DNA from: JAAZAI01 sp050942875
GTDB taxonomy: Bacteria; Verrucomicrobiota; Kiritimatiellia; RFP12; UBA3636
Direction: 5' to 3'
Length of the DNA stretch: 64,000 nucleotides
Assembly (NCBI GenBank): GCA_050942875.1
Contig: JBMNOD010000009.1
Span: 1 to 64,000, forward strand
Shown here: positions 35,226 through 44,115 of the stretch, piece after piece
How the letters are laid out: every line of letters starts with the position of its first letter
Numbering within the stretch: position 1 is the first letter of the stretch
The notes under the pieces: model-generated
What the model was told of the DNA's origin: nothing
The model's input: only the letters and a program-made list of their open reading frames with translations
Database searches by the model: none
Made by a program: the position numbers and the translations under genes

Positions 35226-35508
35226 GGATGCCGACATAGGATAAAGGAAATGATTGACGCAACGCAAGCGACAAGTAATCGGGACAAAGCGGCTAGCGGC
35301 CAGCGGCTAGCGGCTGGGGTTTCCGCAGGACAGCTTTGTCGCGGGCGTTGTCGACGTCATCGACGAAACCGACGTCATCGACGTCCTCGGAGCAAATGGG
35401 GTCTGTCCCCATCTGTCTTCCTTCGGTTGCGTTTGTCGTGAACGCGAACCGCTTCGCTGGGAACGGGTACGGTAACGGCCGAAGGGCGGGCATGCACGAA
35501 GCATTCGC

Positions 35509-35623
35509 CACGCAGGCGAGGCGGCTAGCCGGGACGGCGTCGCCCCACCTCGGAGGCGCACCGCGCCAGGGCGCGGGCGAGTGGGCGCAGGTGGCGAAAC
35601 GCGGCGGGGACGCCGCGTCCACT
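35509..35623 (+). repeat. 115-bp direct repeat, copy 1
   Basis: 115 bases beginning CACGCAGGCGAGG and ending CGCCGCGTCCACT, identical at every position to 35657-35771. A palindromic GGACG-CCG-CGTCC lies near the right end. No coding sequence is apparent. Confidence 0.85.
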
Positions 35624-35656
35624 GCGCTGCGCATGGGGCGTGAGCCAAGTGAGAGT

Positions 35657-35771
35657 CACGCAGGCGAGGCGGCTAGCCGGGACGGCGTCGCCCCACCTCG
35701 GAGGCGCACCGCGCCAGGGCGCGGGCGAGTGGGCGCAGGTGGCGAAACGCGGCGGGGACGCCGCGTCCACT
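35657..35771 (+). repeat. 115-bp direct repeat, copy 2
   Basis: Exact copy of 35509-35623, offset by 148 bases. Perfect identity means a recent duplication or an assembly artefact; the 33 bases between the copies are unique. Confidence 0.85.
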
Positions 35772-35928
35772 TTGCTGCGATGAAATGCCGATCGGACGGA
35801 TCAGTCGGATCTTCTTCTCGACAAAGTTCGCGACAAAGCAGTCCAAGGCTCTCACTCGTAATTCGTAATTTCCTGAACCCCGAACCCCGGGGTGTGCGGC
35901 AACGCTGTCGCCGCACACCCGCTGCACA

Positions 35929-37959
35929 CTACTTCAAAAGGATCAGCGTGCTGGCTTTGCCAATCCGCAGGTAGCCCTCGGCGGAGAGCCACGCCTGGGC
36001 CGTGCTGTTTGGCAACTTGATTCGGGCCAGTTGTTCGGCGGTCAGGCCATTGGCATCCGTTCCAAAACGAAGCGCCTTTGCGCCGAGATCGCCGTCAAGG
36101 GTGAGGACGGCATCGGGATTCCAGGCCATCTCGGAGCTGTCCGGAAATGCACAGGATTTGGAGCCGGGCATGATCCGGGCGTCTGCGCAGAGAACCATGT
36201 TGGAGGCGATGATCCCCCCGTTGGACTGGGAGAGATCAAGGGCGCCTCCCTCCAGCAACAGCCAGGCGTTGGGTGAAATCACACCGTCGCCAGAAATGCG
36301 AAGAACTCCCTGTTGGAGACGCATCAGCCCCCAAAACGTGTTTGCGCCCTGGAAATCCATCGTCCCTGCGCCCGTTTTCACGACACACACGTTCGTGTAG
36401 CCGCTGTTCGCCTGCACGATTCTTGGATTGACCTTGATTGGAGCGGCGACCACGAGGTCGGCCGCGGAATCGCCAGTGACGTCCGCGACGTTGAACGAGG
36501 CGCCGGTGCAATCCGCGTTCACATACGTTTGGTCGCATCCGAGCCGGACGTACCCGGATTCGATCCGGCTTGCCTGCGATCCGACGACCGTTACATTCCC
36601 CATGACGCCTTTGCGCGCCCCCCAGAACTCATATGCCCGGCCGAGGCCGAGGAAGGTGCCGGTTGTCAAGGCGCCATCGCGAAGGGTGAGTTGTTCCAGC
36701 GAATTGCCGTAGGTATCAGCACCGTTGTCGATCATGTCGAGCGTTCCACCCTGCAGATCAACCGGTTTGGCGCGACCGATGGAGTTTTTCGTTTCCACCT
36801 GCAGCACGCCGCCTTGTTCGACAATCGCCGGCGCCGCGCCGGCGACCCCGTTGGCCCAGTCGTCGTTGCTCAGGCGGTAGACGAGCGTGCCGCCGTCGAA
36901 AACGCGTGTGGAGTAGGGGACGGCCCGCGGAAGCGTGCCGATGCGACGTATGGTCAGCGCGCCCTTCACATGGACGGTTGCCTTTGATTCGGCATCGCTC
37001 CACCAGAGCTGTTCGTTCGGTCTGGCGAAGACGAAGCAGCCGCCTGCCGTTTGGGTGAGGGCGCCCTTGAAGACATTGGTCTCGTTGACGAAGGTGCGGA
37101 GCTCGCCGGCGAATTCAAGTTGGCGCGCAGCCGGGTCGGCATGAAAATCGACGCTCAACGCGCTCACGGCGGAACGCATCTCCCCGGCGGCGGGCGTCTC
37201 GACCTCCATGAGCGTCGCCTCGAATGCATCCTGCAGTTTCGACACCTCGTCCCAGTCGTCGTAGTTGCCATCATAGGGGGAGTGGCTCGCATGTGCGCCG
37301 CGGGAGTAGAGCGCCCGGCCCAGGATCCCGTCGGGCGAATCGGAAAGCTCGATTCTGACGATGAAATGCCGCCAACTGCAGTCCTGTCCGAACTGGAAGG
37401 CGAGCGTGTCGGCGCCTTGGACCATGCGGAGCGGGGCCACATTTCCCGATGCCGTGCTGTTGCCATTGCCCGACCATTGACGTGCGTTTTTGATTTGCGC
37501 GACATCCGCCAGTTTCCGACCGGGATAGAGCAGTTTCGGTTCTGTGGTGATGAACGCCGCGGCGGTCGCGTTCTCCTTGAGGGGGATGTCGGCGGCGAGT
37601 GTGATGTCCGCGGCGTTCGTCACGTCGTTTTGAATCCGGAGCGACGCCTTGGTGAGCGAAACGGACGCGAGCCCGCCCAGCGCGTCGCCGGAAAGCGTCG
37701 TTGTTCCGACGACGTCATTCTCGACGGTGATCCCCGCGACGCTCTTGGCTCCAGAGACGACGACGTTCGCGACGTCGCGGAATCGTGCCGTGCTGCCGGG
37801 CACCCATGCGGTTGGGGTGCTGCTTTCGGCAAGCCAATTCTGGGTCGTGTCGTCCCAGGCGCCACCGTTGCCGCCATTCCAAGTCAGCGTGTTGGCGACC
37901 CCGGCGTTGGCGCAGACGATGGCCAGCGCCGCCAAGAGGGTTTTCATCGTTGCATTCAT
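35929..37959 (-). CDS. Secreted beta-strand-repeat protein with conserved C-terminal tail
   Basis: 676 residues. The signal peptide is MKTLLAALAIVCANAGVA preceded by MNAT. GAGAGAGG-type purines lie before ATG 37959, which I prefer because the frame upstream has no secretory or family sequence. The body begins with the pattern TLTWNGGNGGAWDDTTQNWL, typical of autotransporter-associated beta-strand proteins, and contains VVKTGAGTMDFQGANTFWG repeats. Near the end, LRFGTDANGLTAEQLARI and GYLRIGKASTLILLK match the last 40-odd residues of the protein encoded at 39211-41817 almost word for word. No enzyme motif is seen. Probably a surface or extracellular structural protein. Confidence 0.8.
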   Translation of the reverse strand: MNATMKTLLAALAIVCANAGVANTLTWNGGNGGAWDDTTQNWLAESSTPTAWVPGSTARFRDVANVVVSGAKSVAGITVENDVVGTTTLSGDALGGLASVSLTKASLRIQNDVTNAADITLAADIPLKENATAAAFITTEPKLLYPGRKLADVAQIKNARQWSGNGNSTASGNVAPLRMVQGADTLAFQFGQDCSWRHFIVRIELSDSPDGILGRALYSRGAHASHSPYDGNYDDWDEVSKLQDAFEATLMEVETPAAGEMRSAVSALSVDFHADPAARQLEFAGELRTFVNETNVFKGALTQTAGGCFVFARPNEQLWWSDAESKATVHVKGALTIRRIGTLPRAVPYSTRVFDGGTLVYRLSNDDWANGVAGAAPAIVEQGGVLQVETKNSIGRAKPVDLQGGTLDMIDNGADTYGNSLEQLTLRDGALTTGTFLGLGRAYEFWGARKGVMGNVTVVGSQASRIESGYVRLGCDQTYVNADCTGASFNVADVTGDSAADLVVAAPIKVNPRIVQANSGYTNVCVVKTGAGTMDFQGANTFWGLMRLQQGVLRISGDGVISPNAWLLLEGGALDLSQSNGGIIASNMVLCADARIMPGSKSCAFPDSSEMAWNPDAVLTLDGDLGAKALRFGTDANGLTAEQLARIKLPNSTAQAWLSAEGYLRIGKASTLILLK

Positions 37960-38015
37960 TTCAATGCCTCTCTTCGAAGTGATCCGTGTCAAAAGCCCGG
38001 AGTAGGGTTTTTTCT

Positions 38016-39206
38016 TCAACGACCAGAAGACGCCGTCGGCGAGAAGGTGATCGCGCTGATTCCGTAGCCGATGGCGCCGGGGCTTGTCGCGATCGGGGCT
38101 GTTCCGGAATAGCCGGGCTCCTCGAAATCGGTTCCCACGGGCCCGTCCCAGGAATACCGCGCCCACAGGATCTTTGCGGAGACATGTCGGCCCTCTTGCG
38201 CAAGTTCCACGCCAACGCATCGCGTGCAGTTGTCCGGCGGGCGAACTTGGATTTGGCAGGTCGTCTTCCTTGTCTTCGGATCATGCCTGACGAAATGCAC
38301 GGTCGATTCGAACGGACTGCCGGGGATCCACGCGCCGCACATCATCGCGGAATCGACTTTGATGCGGGCAACGTCCGCCCCGAGGAGGACGACTTGTGGG
38401 GCGGCGGTCAGATTCTCTTCGAATGTCACCGGTTTCGCCGGCCGGTTCCGGTCGAAGGCGACGGGGCCGACTTCCACCTCCTCGGCATCGGGAAACAGCT
38501 TCAAGATCGCTTTGACGAGTTCGTCGGCCATCTTCTGGTATCCGGCGTCGTTGGGATGAAGCGCCTTGTCGATGGAAAGCGAGGCGAGCTCGTCTTGCTC
38601 CCCGCAATTCGCATGGAAGTCGGCAACGACGAATCCTTCCTTCTCGGCGATGGCCCTGACGATCTCGACGTAGTCTTTGAGCGTGTGGCCGCCTTCCTTT
38701 CGCCCATCGCACGTTGCCGGGAGGTAGTTGCCGAATCCATACGCCTTGCGCGGCGTGCAGAGGATGATCCTGGCCTCGGGATTGACGTCGCGGATGGCGT
38801 CGATCACCTTGCGGTAGCCGCCGGCAAAGGTGCCCGCGCCCGTGTCGTTCTCGTAGTCGGCGAGGGTTCCCGGCTTGACGCAGTTGCCCCAATCGTTGAC
38901 GCCATGCTCGATCGTGTAGAGGCCCGCGCTGACGACGCCGCCGATCGCGGAACTCACGCAACCGGCGTTGACGCCGCGGTTGACGAAGCCCGCGAACTTG
39001 ATCTTTTCCATCACCCGCGTCTGGTAGCCCTTGGTGAACGACGGGGCGACATGGTCGTTGTACCAGGTGATGGACGTCCCCAGGCTGCACCAGATGAGCG
39101 GCACCGATCGCTTCGTGGCAACCCGCGGCGGGCCGGCATCGGCCGCCAAGCCGCCGACGGTCGCTGCGAACAGAGTGAAAAAGGCGACAAAAGAAAATTT
39201 GTTCAT
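38016..39206 (-). CDS. Secreted SGNH-family esterase
   Basis: 396 residues. The signal peptide MNKFSFVAFFTLFAATVGGL is nearly that of the M60 fusion. The catalytic domain (about 35-235) has CSLGTSITWYND (Ser), NRGVNAGCVSS (Gly), EHGVNDWGN (Asn) and KALHPND (Asp-His pair region). A C-terminal beta-rich region of about 150 residues (VVLLGADVARIKVDSAMMCG...) may bind carbohydrate. The likely reaction is removal of acetyl or other acyl groups from glycans. ATG 39206 is preceded by an in-frame GTG at 39209, and the upstream gene stops at 39211, so the two are tightly linked, probably with reinitiation. It lies between two beta-strand-protein genes. Confidence 0.85.
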   Translation of the reverse strand: MNKFSFVAFFTLFAATVGGLAADAGPPRVATKRSVPLIWCSLGTSITWYNDHVAPSFTKGYQTRVMEKIKFAGFVNRGVNAGCVSSAIGGVVSAGLYTIEHGVNDWGNCVKPGTLADYENDTGAGTFAGGYRKVIDAIRDVNPEARIILCTPRKAYGFGNYLPATCDGRKEGGHTLKDYVEIVRAIAEKEGFVVADFHANCGEQDELASLSIDKALHPNDAGYQKMADELVKAILKLFPDAEEVEVGPVAFDRNRPAKPVTFEENLTAAPQVVLLGADVARIKVDSAMMCGAWIPGSPFESTVHFVRHDPKTRKTTCQIQVRPPDNCTRCVGVELAQEGRHVSAKILWARYSWDGPVGTDFEEPGYSGTAPIATSPGAIGYGISAITFSPTASSGR

Positions 39207-39210
39207 CACA

Positions 39211-41817
39211 TTACTTCAAAAGGAGCATCGTGCTGGCTTTGCCGATCCGCAGGTAGCCCTCCGAGGAGAGCCACGCCAGGGCGGTGCTGTCCGGCTTCTG
39301 GATTTGCGCCAGTTGATCGGCGGTCAGGCCGTTGGCATCCGTTCCGAAGCGAAGCGTCTTTGCGCCCAGTTCGCCGGAGACGGTCAAGGTCTTTCCTTCC
39401 GTCCAGACCATGTCGCTGGAATCGGCGAACGCGATCCTGCCGCTTTGCGCGACGTCGAGGGTCGCGTCGCCGGTCACGACAAGCGCCGGCCCCGTGAGCC
39501 TTGCTGCGGAACCGAACGCGAGCGTTCCCGCGTTCAGCGTGACCGAGCCGCCGAAGTTCGTCGAGACGCCCGTGAGGAGCATCGTGCCCGCGCCCTTCTT
39601 GATGAAGCCGAGCCAGGGAGCCGTGGCAGGCGTCCAGACCGCGCCCGAGTTGACGTAGAGCTCGGAGCTGACGGTGAGATCCGCAGACGCGTCGCCTGTC
39701 ACGTCGGCGATGTCGAACGTCTCGAGCATCTTCTTGTCGGCGGCGGCGGTTATGGCGTTCTGTCCGAAGCGAATCTTGCCGAGCGCAATCGAGCAGGCGT
39801 TGGTGCCGTCGACGGCGAGCGTGTTGCCCGCCGTGCGGTTCCAGCCCATCGTCATCATGGTGCCGGTCATCTTCGCGCCGTTCTTCATGATGATGTTGTT
39901 GTGCGCGTTGTCCTTGGCGAGGTTGGCCGTGTAGTCGGCGTTCAGCCGCGCTTCGCCGCCGTCGAGGGCCAGCGTGTGGTCTGCCGCGCCCATCGACTCG
40001 ACGGCGTTGAAGTTGACGACGCCGCCGGCGCAGCAGGTATGGCGGGCGCTGCGGTGTCCGTAGGAGCCGTAGCCCTTGTCGAGGTTGAGGACGCCCCCGT
40101 CGTGGATGAAGATGCCGTAGTCGTTGCCATGGATCAGGTGATAGGTCCCGGAAGTCACCGACACCGTGCCGTAGACGTCGATGGCATTGTAAAAGCGGTG
40201 CATGCCTTCCGCCGTGCACGTGAAGGTGACGTCCCGGGCATTGGGCCCGACGACGAAACGGCCCGTGGTGGGGAAGGTCTTCATCGTTGGCCACCCGCTG
40301 CCGGCATTCGTGGCGTTGATCAGCGTGGCGAATGTCTGCGCCGATGTGGAGTCGAACTCGATTCGGCAATCCTTGCCGATGTAAATCGGGGAGGTCACGC
40401 TGCCGCCGACGGCCGTCATGTTTCCGCCGAACAACGTGCCTGCGCCCACGATCTTGATCGTGCCGTTCGAAACGGCGAAGCAGCCTTCGGACGAGTAATC
40501 CCCCGCGAATTCGGTGAGGGCCGCGACGCCCGCGTCGGCGATCTGGACAAAGCCGTCCGCGCCGCCGATGTCGTTATTGAAGCGAATCGTCGAATTGGTG
40601 GCAAAGCGCGCCGTCGCGGAACCCGTGAAGTTGATCGGATCCCCGGAGAACGTCACGGTCGCCGCGTCGTTGAGCGCGATGATCTTGCCAACATCCTGCG
40701 CACCGGAAACCGAAATCGCGGCCGGAATCGAAATGGCCGCCGGCGCGCCGGCTCTCCAGACCCTCTTCACGCCGCTGATGTCGCGCCAGTTTTCCGAGAC
40801 ATTGTCCCAAACGCCGGTTCCGCCGCCGCTCCAGATCAAGGCGTCGCTCGGCAGAAGCCCGCTTGAAATGGCCCCTTGCACATAATCTGGAACCAAACCA
40901 TACACGGCGGTCACCGTCAGGTTGCCGAGGATGTTCGAGAAATCCACGTCCCAGCCGATAAAGGGTTCGCCATTGTACGTCCGCCCCGTCATGTCGGGGG
41001 CGGTCGCGGCCGTGGTCTCCTCGACGAGTTGCGTGTCGATCACCGTCGTCCCGTCCGCATCGACGAACGTCACGGTGAAGAGCTCGTGGTAGAGCGCCGT
41101 CACGGTCATGTTCGTCTTGACCCTGGAGAAATCGGAGTCCCAGGCGTAGAACACATACCCATTGAAGGCGGGGGGCGTGGGCGCAACGGCGGCATAGTCG
41201 CCAATCGGGACGACATACGTGTCGATCAGGTCGTTGTTCTTGTCGAGGAACGTCACGGTGCGGGGAACCGAGCTGGCGTCCGTGAAATACAGCTTCAAAT
41301 TCGTGCCGGCGGAGCTGTACGTTGCATTCGTGCTGTTGTACGCGTACAGGCCGGAGATCGGGAGCCCGTACCATGAATTGGTGAAGACCGCATCTGCACC
41401 GGTAAAACCGCCCGTCCAGGTGAGCTGGCCATGGATGTCGCTTCCCTCCTGCGTCAGTTCCAGCACGAATCCATTGCCGATCCCACCATTGCTGCCGTGT
41501 GTCCGTCCGTGGAATTCCACGGTCAGCGCGCTGCCATCGTTGGCGTAGAGGTAGAGACCGCTTTGGCCGAAACTTCCAGCGCCCAGCGGCCCCGTCGTCC
41601 ATCGGTATTCACGCGTGTCATTGACATAACCGAACTTCTGGTAGCCGGTGATCGCCAGGTCTTCCACGTCGACGAGGCGACGGTTCTGGAAATACAATTC
41701 CTGCGTCGGCATGCAGGTTGCGACCAGCGCGGCCTCTTCCGTCAGGGTTTCGGCGCATGCCGTGGCGCAGACGATGGCCAGCGCCGCCATCATGATCTTC
41801 ATTGTCGTTTTTTTCAT
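39211..41817 (-). CDS. Secreted InlB-type-repeat and beta-strand-repeat protein
   Basis: 868 residues, signal peptide MKIMMAALAIVCATACA after MKKT. GAAAGG lies just before ATG 41817. Residues about 25-170 form a putative lectin-like domain. Residues about 175-310 hold Listeria-Bacteroides (InlB/Flg_new) repeats such as FTVTFVDADGTTVIDTQLV ending in FIGWDVDFSNILGNLTVTAVY. The rest is a beta-strand-repeat passenger (ALIWSGGGTGVWDNVSENW, FIKKGAGTMLLTGVSTNFGG). The tail, LRFGTDANGLTADQLAQI followed by WLSSEGYLRIGKASTMLLLK, is shared with the protein at 35929-37959. The frame stays open for another 250 codons upstream, but that part only translates the 36-bp tandem repeats and is not taken as coding. 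Confidence 0.8.
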   Translation of the reverse strand: MKKTTMKIMMAALAIVCATACAETLTEEAALVATCMPTQELYFQNRRLVDVEDLAITGYQKFGYVNDTREYRWTTGPLGAGSFGQSGLYLYANDGSALTVEFHGRTHGSNGGIGNGFVLELTQEGSDIHGQLTWTGGFTGADAVFTNSWYGLPISGLYAYNSTNATYSSAGTNLKLYFTDASSVPRTVTFLDKNNDLIDTYVVPIGDYAAVAPTPPAFNGYVFYAWDSDFSRVKTNMTVTALYHELFTVTFVDADGTTVIDTQLVEETTAATAPDMTGRTYNGEPFIGWDVDFSNILGNLTVTAVYGLVPDYVQGAISSGLLPSDALIWSGGGTGVWDNVSENWRDISGVKRVWRAGAPAAISIPAAISVSGAQDVGKIIALNDAATVTFSGDPINFTGSATARFATNSTIRFNNDIGGADGFVQIADAGVAALTEFAGDYSSEGCFAVSNGTIKIVGAGTLFGGNMTAVGGSVTSPIYIGKDCRIEFDSTSAQTFATLINATNAGSGWPTMKTFPTTGRFVVGPNARDVTFTCTAEGMHRFYNAIDVYGTVSVTSGTYHLIHGNDYGIFIHDGGVLNLDKGYGSYGHRSARHTCCAGGVVNFNAVESMGAADHTLALDGGEARLNADYTANLAKDNAHNNIIMKNGAKMTGTMMTMGWNRTAGNTLAVDGTNACSIALGKIRFGQNAITAAADKKMLETFDIADVTGDASADLTVSSELYVNSGAVWTPATAPWLGFIKKGAGTMLLTGVSTNFGGSVTLNAGTLAFGSAARLTGPALVVTGDATLDVAQSGRIAFADSSDMVWTEGKTLTVSGELGAKTLRFGTDANGLTADQLAQIQKPDSTALAWLSSEGYLRIGKASTMLLLK

Positions 41818-41835
41818 TTCGGTGCCTTTCTCGTG

Positions 41836-41852
41836 AATTGACCGGGTCAATT
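41836..41852. promoter_or_regulatory. 17-bp perfect inverted repeat upstream of the beta-strand gene
   Basis: AATTGACC, one base, GGTCAATT, centred 27 bases before the ATG at 41817. Its left part could double as a -35 (TTGACC). A degenerate version (TTGACACGGATCA) lies at the same distance before the paralogue at 37959, so both copies of the leader derive from one ancestor. The site is a candidate operator; the regulator is unknown. Confidence 0.45.
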
Positions 41853-41933
41853 GAAATTTGGAGTATGGAGTGGAATCTGAAACAACGCGACATTCTACCA
41901 TGCCTGCCCGCTGGCGGCAAGAAATGCTTTTTT

Positions 41934-42500
41934 GCGCGGGATGCCCTGACGGGCACACTACGAACGGAGGCGCGGGATGCCCTGACGGGCGCACTACGAA
42001 CGGAGGCGCCGCTGTTGCGCGGGCGAGGGGGATGCAAAGTTTGTAGTGACGCCGTGAGGCGTTGGGTGAAATCGAGCGAAAGCGGGACGGAAGAAAAAGC
42101 CGGAGGCCGCTCTTCCCATCCTTCTTTCCCCCTTCTTCCGCGGGATGCCCTGACGGGCGCACTACGAACGGTGGCGCGGGATGCCCTGACGGGCACACTA
42201 CGAACGGTGGCGCGGGATGCCCTGACGGGCGCACTACGAACGGAGGCGCGGGATGCCCTGACGGGCGCACTACGAACGGAGGCGCGAGATGCCCTGACGG
42301 GCGCACTACGAACGGTGGCGCCGCTGTTGCGCGGGCGAGGGGGATGCAAAGTTTGTAGTGACGCCGTGAGGCGTTGGGTGAAATCGAGCGAAAGCGGGAC
42401 GGAAGAAAAAGCCGGAGGCCGCTCTTCCCATCCTTCTTTCCCCCTTCTTCCGCGGGATGCCCTGACGGGCACACTACGAACGGTGGCGCCGCTGTTGCGC
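41934..42500. repeat. Array of 36-bp tandem repeats within a 312-bp duplication
   Basis: Eight units of exactly 36 bases: two at 41938-42009, five at 42142-42321 and one at 42454-42489, each starting GGGATGCCCTGACGGGC (one unit GAGATG) and containing CACTACGAACGG. In addition a block of about 173 bases, 42005-42177, is repeated at 42317-42489. Each unit holds a TGCCC-TGAC-GGGCA hairpin, and the spacer block holds a related hairpin, ACGCC-GTGA-GGCGT. The remainder of 41853-42631 shows no gene. Confidence 0.8.
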
Positions 42501-42631
42501 GGGCGAAAGGGCAGGGCGCTGAGGCGCCCTTTGACGACCGATCCGTCTGATCATGGCAAGCCGCCAAAGCTCGCGCCAAAGTTGCCTTTCGGCACTAGCG
42601 ACCAGCCCCCAGCGACTAGCGACTCGAACCC

Positions 42632-44104
42632 CTAGGCGTTTGCCGCTTCAAAAGCGGCAAACGCCGCAAGCATGGCGTCGGCTTGTTCGCGGCGGGCGGG
42701 GTCGGGTTCGACGACGGCGGTCGGGCGGCAGAAGCGCGCCGACAACGTGGCGAAGGAAATGCCGTCCACCGCGTTGGCCGCTCGCATCGCGGCGCCAAGC
42801 GCGGCGGAGTTGGCGACCTGGAGGGTCTCGACGCGCGCCTGGAAGATGTCGGCGATCAATTGCCGCAGGCCTTCGGACTGCGAGGCGCCGCCGGTGACGC
42901 GGATGCGGGTGAAGGTCGTGTCGATCCACGACGAATGGCGGCGCATGGAGAGGACCTGGGATTCGAGCAGGGCGCGGATGCGTTCGGCCGGCGTGGCGTC
43001 GGTGAAGTTGCAGCGGACGCCGGGCTTGATGACGAGCGGCGTCGATTCCGGCTCGAAGTAGGGGAGCATGAGGCGTCCGCCATTGCCGAACGGCGTTTGT
43101 TCGAGCGCGTCGCGGTCGAAGAACGCCCAGTCCACGCCGCAGGCCTCCTTGACCTTTTCGCGGGCGAGGGAGCCGTTGGTGAAGCAGATGAGGCTCATGA
43201 AGCCGCCGGCGGGGTTGGCGAAGACGTGGCCGTGGCCTTCGGGGTCGGTGCGGAAGTCCGGCATCGCCGCGAAGAAGGTGTCGCTGGTGCCGAGGCTGAT
43301 GACGGCCATGCCCGGCTCGGCGGCGCCGACGCCGACGAGGCTGTTGGGGTTGTCGCCCGACCACGCGGCCACGGGCGTGCCGGGCTTGAGGCCGTAGCGG
43401 GCGAAGCGCGGGGCGAGGCCGCCGGCGATCGTGTCGCCGGGCACGGGGCGGGGGAGCTTCTGGAGGAGTCCCGGCGCCGTGAATTCGGCCAGCTCGGGAT
43501 CCCAGGCCAGGGTGCGCAGGTTGAGCAGGTTCATGCCCGCGCCGTCGCCCGTGTCCACGGGCGCGTCGCCGCCGACGAGCCGGGAGCAGAGGTAGCTGCT
43601 CACGAGGTGGATGCGGGCGGTGCGCGCGTAGGCTGCGGGGTCGTCCTTGAAGAACTTGCGGATCTGCGGGCCGGTGAAGCGCTCGATGGGCGGGCTGCCG
43701 GTGTCGGCCTGGATCCGCGCGCCGAAGCGCTCGGCGAGCTCGCGGCATTCCGCCGAGGTCGATCGATCCATCCAAATGGGCGAGGTCGGGCGCGACAGCC
43801 CGCCCTCGCGGTCGAGATAGACCGAGCCATGCTGCTGGCCGGAACCCGAAATGCCGCGCACGTCGGCGAGCGGGGCGCCGGCGTCGGCGAGGCGCTGGAG
43901 CGCGAGGTCGAGCGCCTCGACCCACAGGCGCGGGTCGGCATGGCGGACGGTCGGGTCGTCGTGGGGGATGAAGCCATTGGGCGCGCCGTACTGCGGCAGG
44001 TCTCGGCCGAAGTGGACGGTGGCCTCGGCGAGGACGGCGTCCTCGCCGATGATGATCGCCTTGAGGCTCTGGGTGCCGGCGTCGATGCCGAGGTAGCTTG
44101 CCAT
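42632..44104 (-). CDS. xylB: Xylulokinase
   Basis: 490 residues, FGGY carbohydrate kinase family, normal length. It begins YLGIDAGTQSLKAIII (phosphate-1 ATP motif), then ISGSGQQHGSVYLD (the xylulokinase GQxHG/MHG region), VISLGTSDTFFAAMP, and RIRVTGGASQSEGLRQLIADIF for the C-terminal FGGY signature. It phosphorylates D-xylulose to xylulose-5-phosphate for the pentose phosphate pathway. TAGGAGA just before ATG 44104 combines the stop of xylA with the ribosome site, so translation is coupled to xylA, 11 bases upstream. Confidence 0.93.
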   Translation of the reverse strand: MASYLGIDAGTQSLKAIIIGEDAVLAEATVHFGRDLPQYGAPNGFIPHDDPTVRHADPRLWVEALDLALQRLADAGAPLADVRGISGSGQQHGSVYLDREGGLSRPTSPIWMDRSTSAECRELAERFGARIQADTGSPPIERFTGPQIRKFFKDDPAAYARTARIHLVSSYLCSRLVGGDAPVDTGDGAGMNLLNLRTLAWDPELAEFTAPGLLQKLPRPVPGDTIAGGLAPRFARYGLKPGTPVAAWSGDNPNSLVGVGAAEPGMAVISLGTSDTFFAAMPDFRTDPEGHGHVFANPAGGFMSLICFTNGSLAREKVKEACGVDWAFFDRDALEQTPFGNGGRLMLPYFEPESTPLVIKPGVRCNFTDATPAERIRALLESQVLSMRRHSSWIDTTFTRIRVTGGASQSEGLRQLIADIFQARVETLQVANSAALGAAMRAANAVDGISFATLSARFCRPTAVVEPDPARREQADAMLAAFAAFEAANA

Positions 44105-44115
44105 GGCGCCGTCTC

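Larger units (their letters stand above)
35226..35928. other. Intergenic region with repeats
   Basis: No gene is supported across these 703 bases. The region contains short tandem words (CTAGCGGC types near 35290-35325, CGACGTCATCGACG types near 35350-35385) and the two long direct repeats listed separately. Similar CTAGCGAC words recur near 42594-42630. Confidence 0.55.

Noticed and set aside
31650..35441. A plus-strand open frame of about 1260 codons opposite the M60 fusion gene
   Set aside because: Long antisense frames are expected in GC-rich DNA. It shows no domain, signal peptide or ribosome site, while the minus strand encodes clear families throughout.
41938..42489. CRISPR array
   Set aside because: Repeats of 36 bases look CRISPR-sized, but the units are directly adjacent with no unique spacers, and no cas genes are present. 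It is a tandem repeat.
41818..42579. N-terminal extension of the InlB/beta-strand protein with Pro-rich 12-residue repeats
   Set aside because: The frame stays open only because the 36-bp repeats contain no stop in it. A ribosome site and signal peptide at 41817 show the true start.
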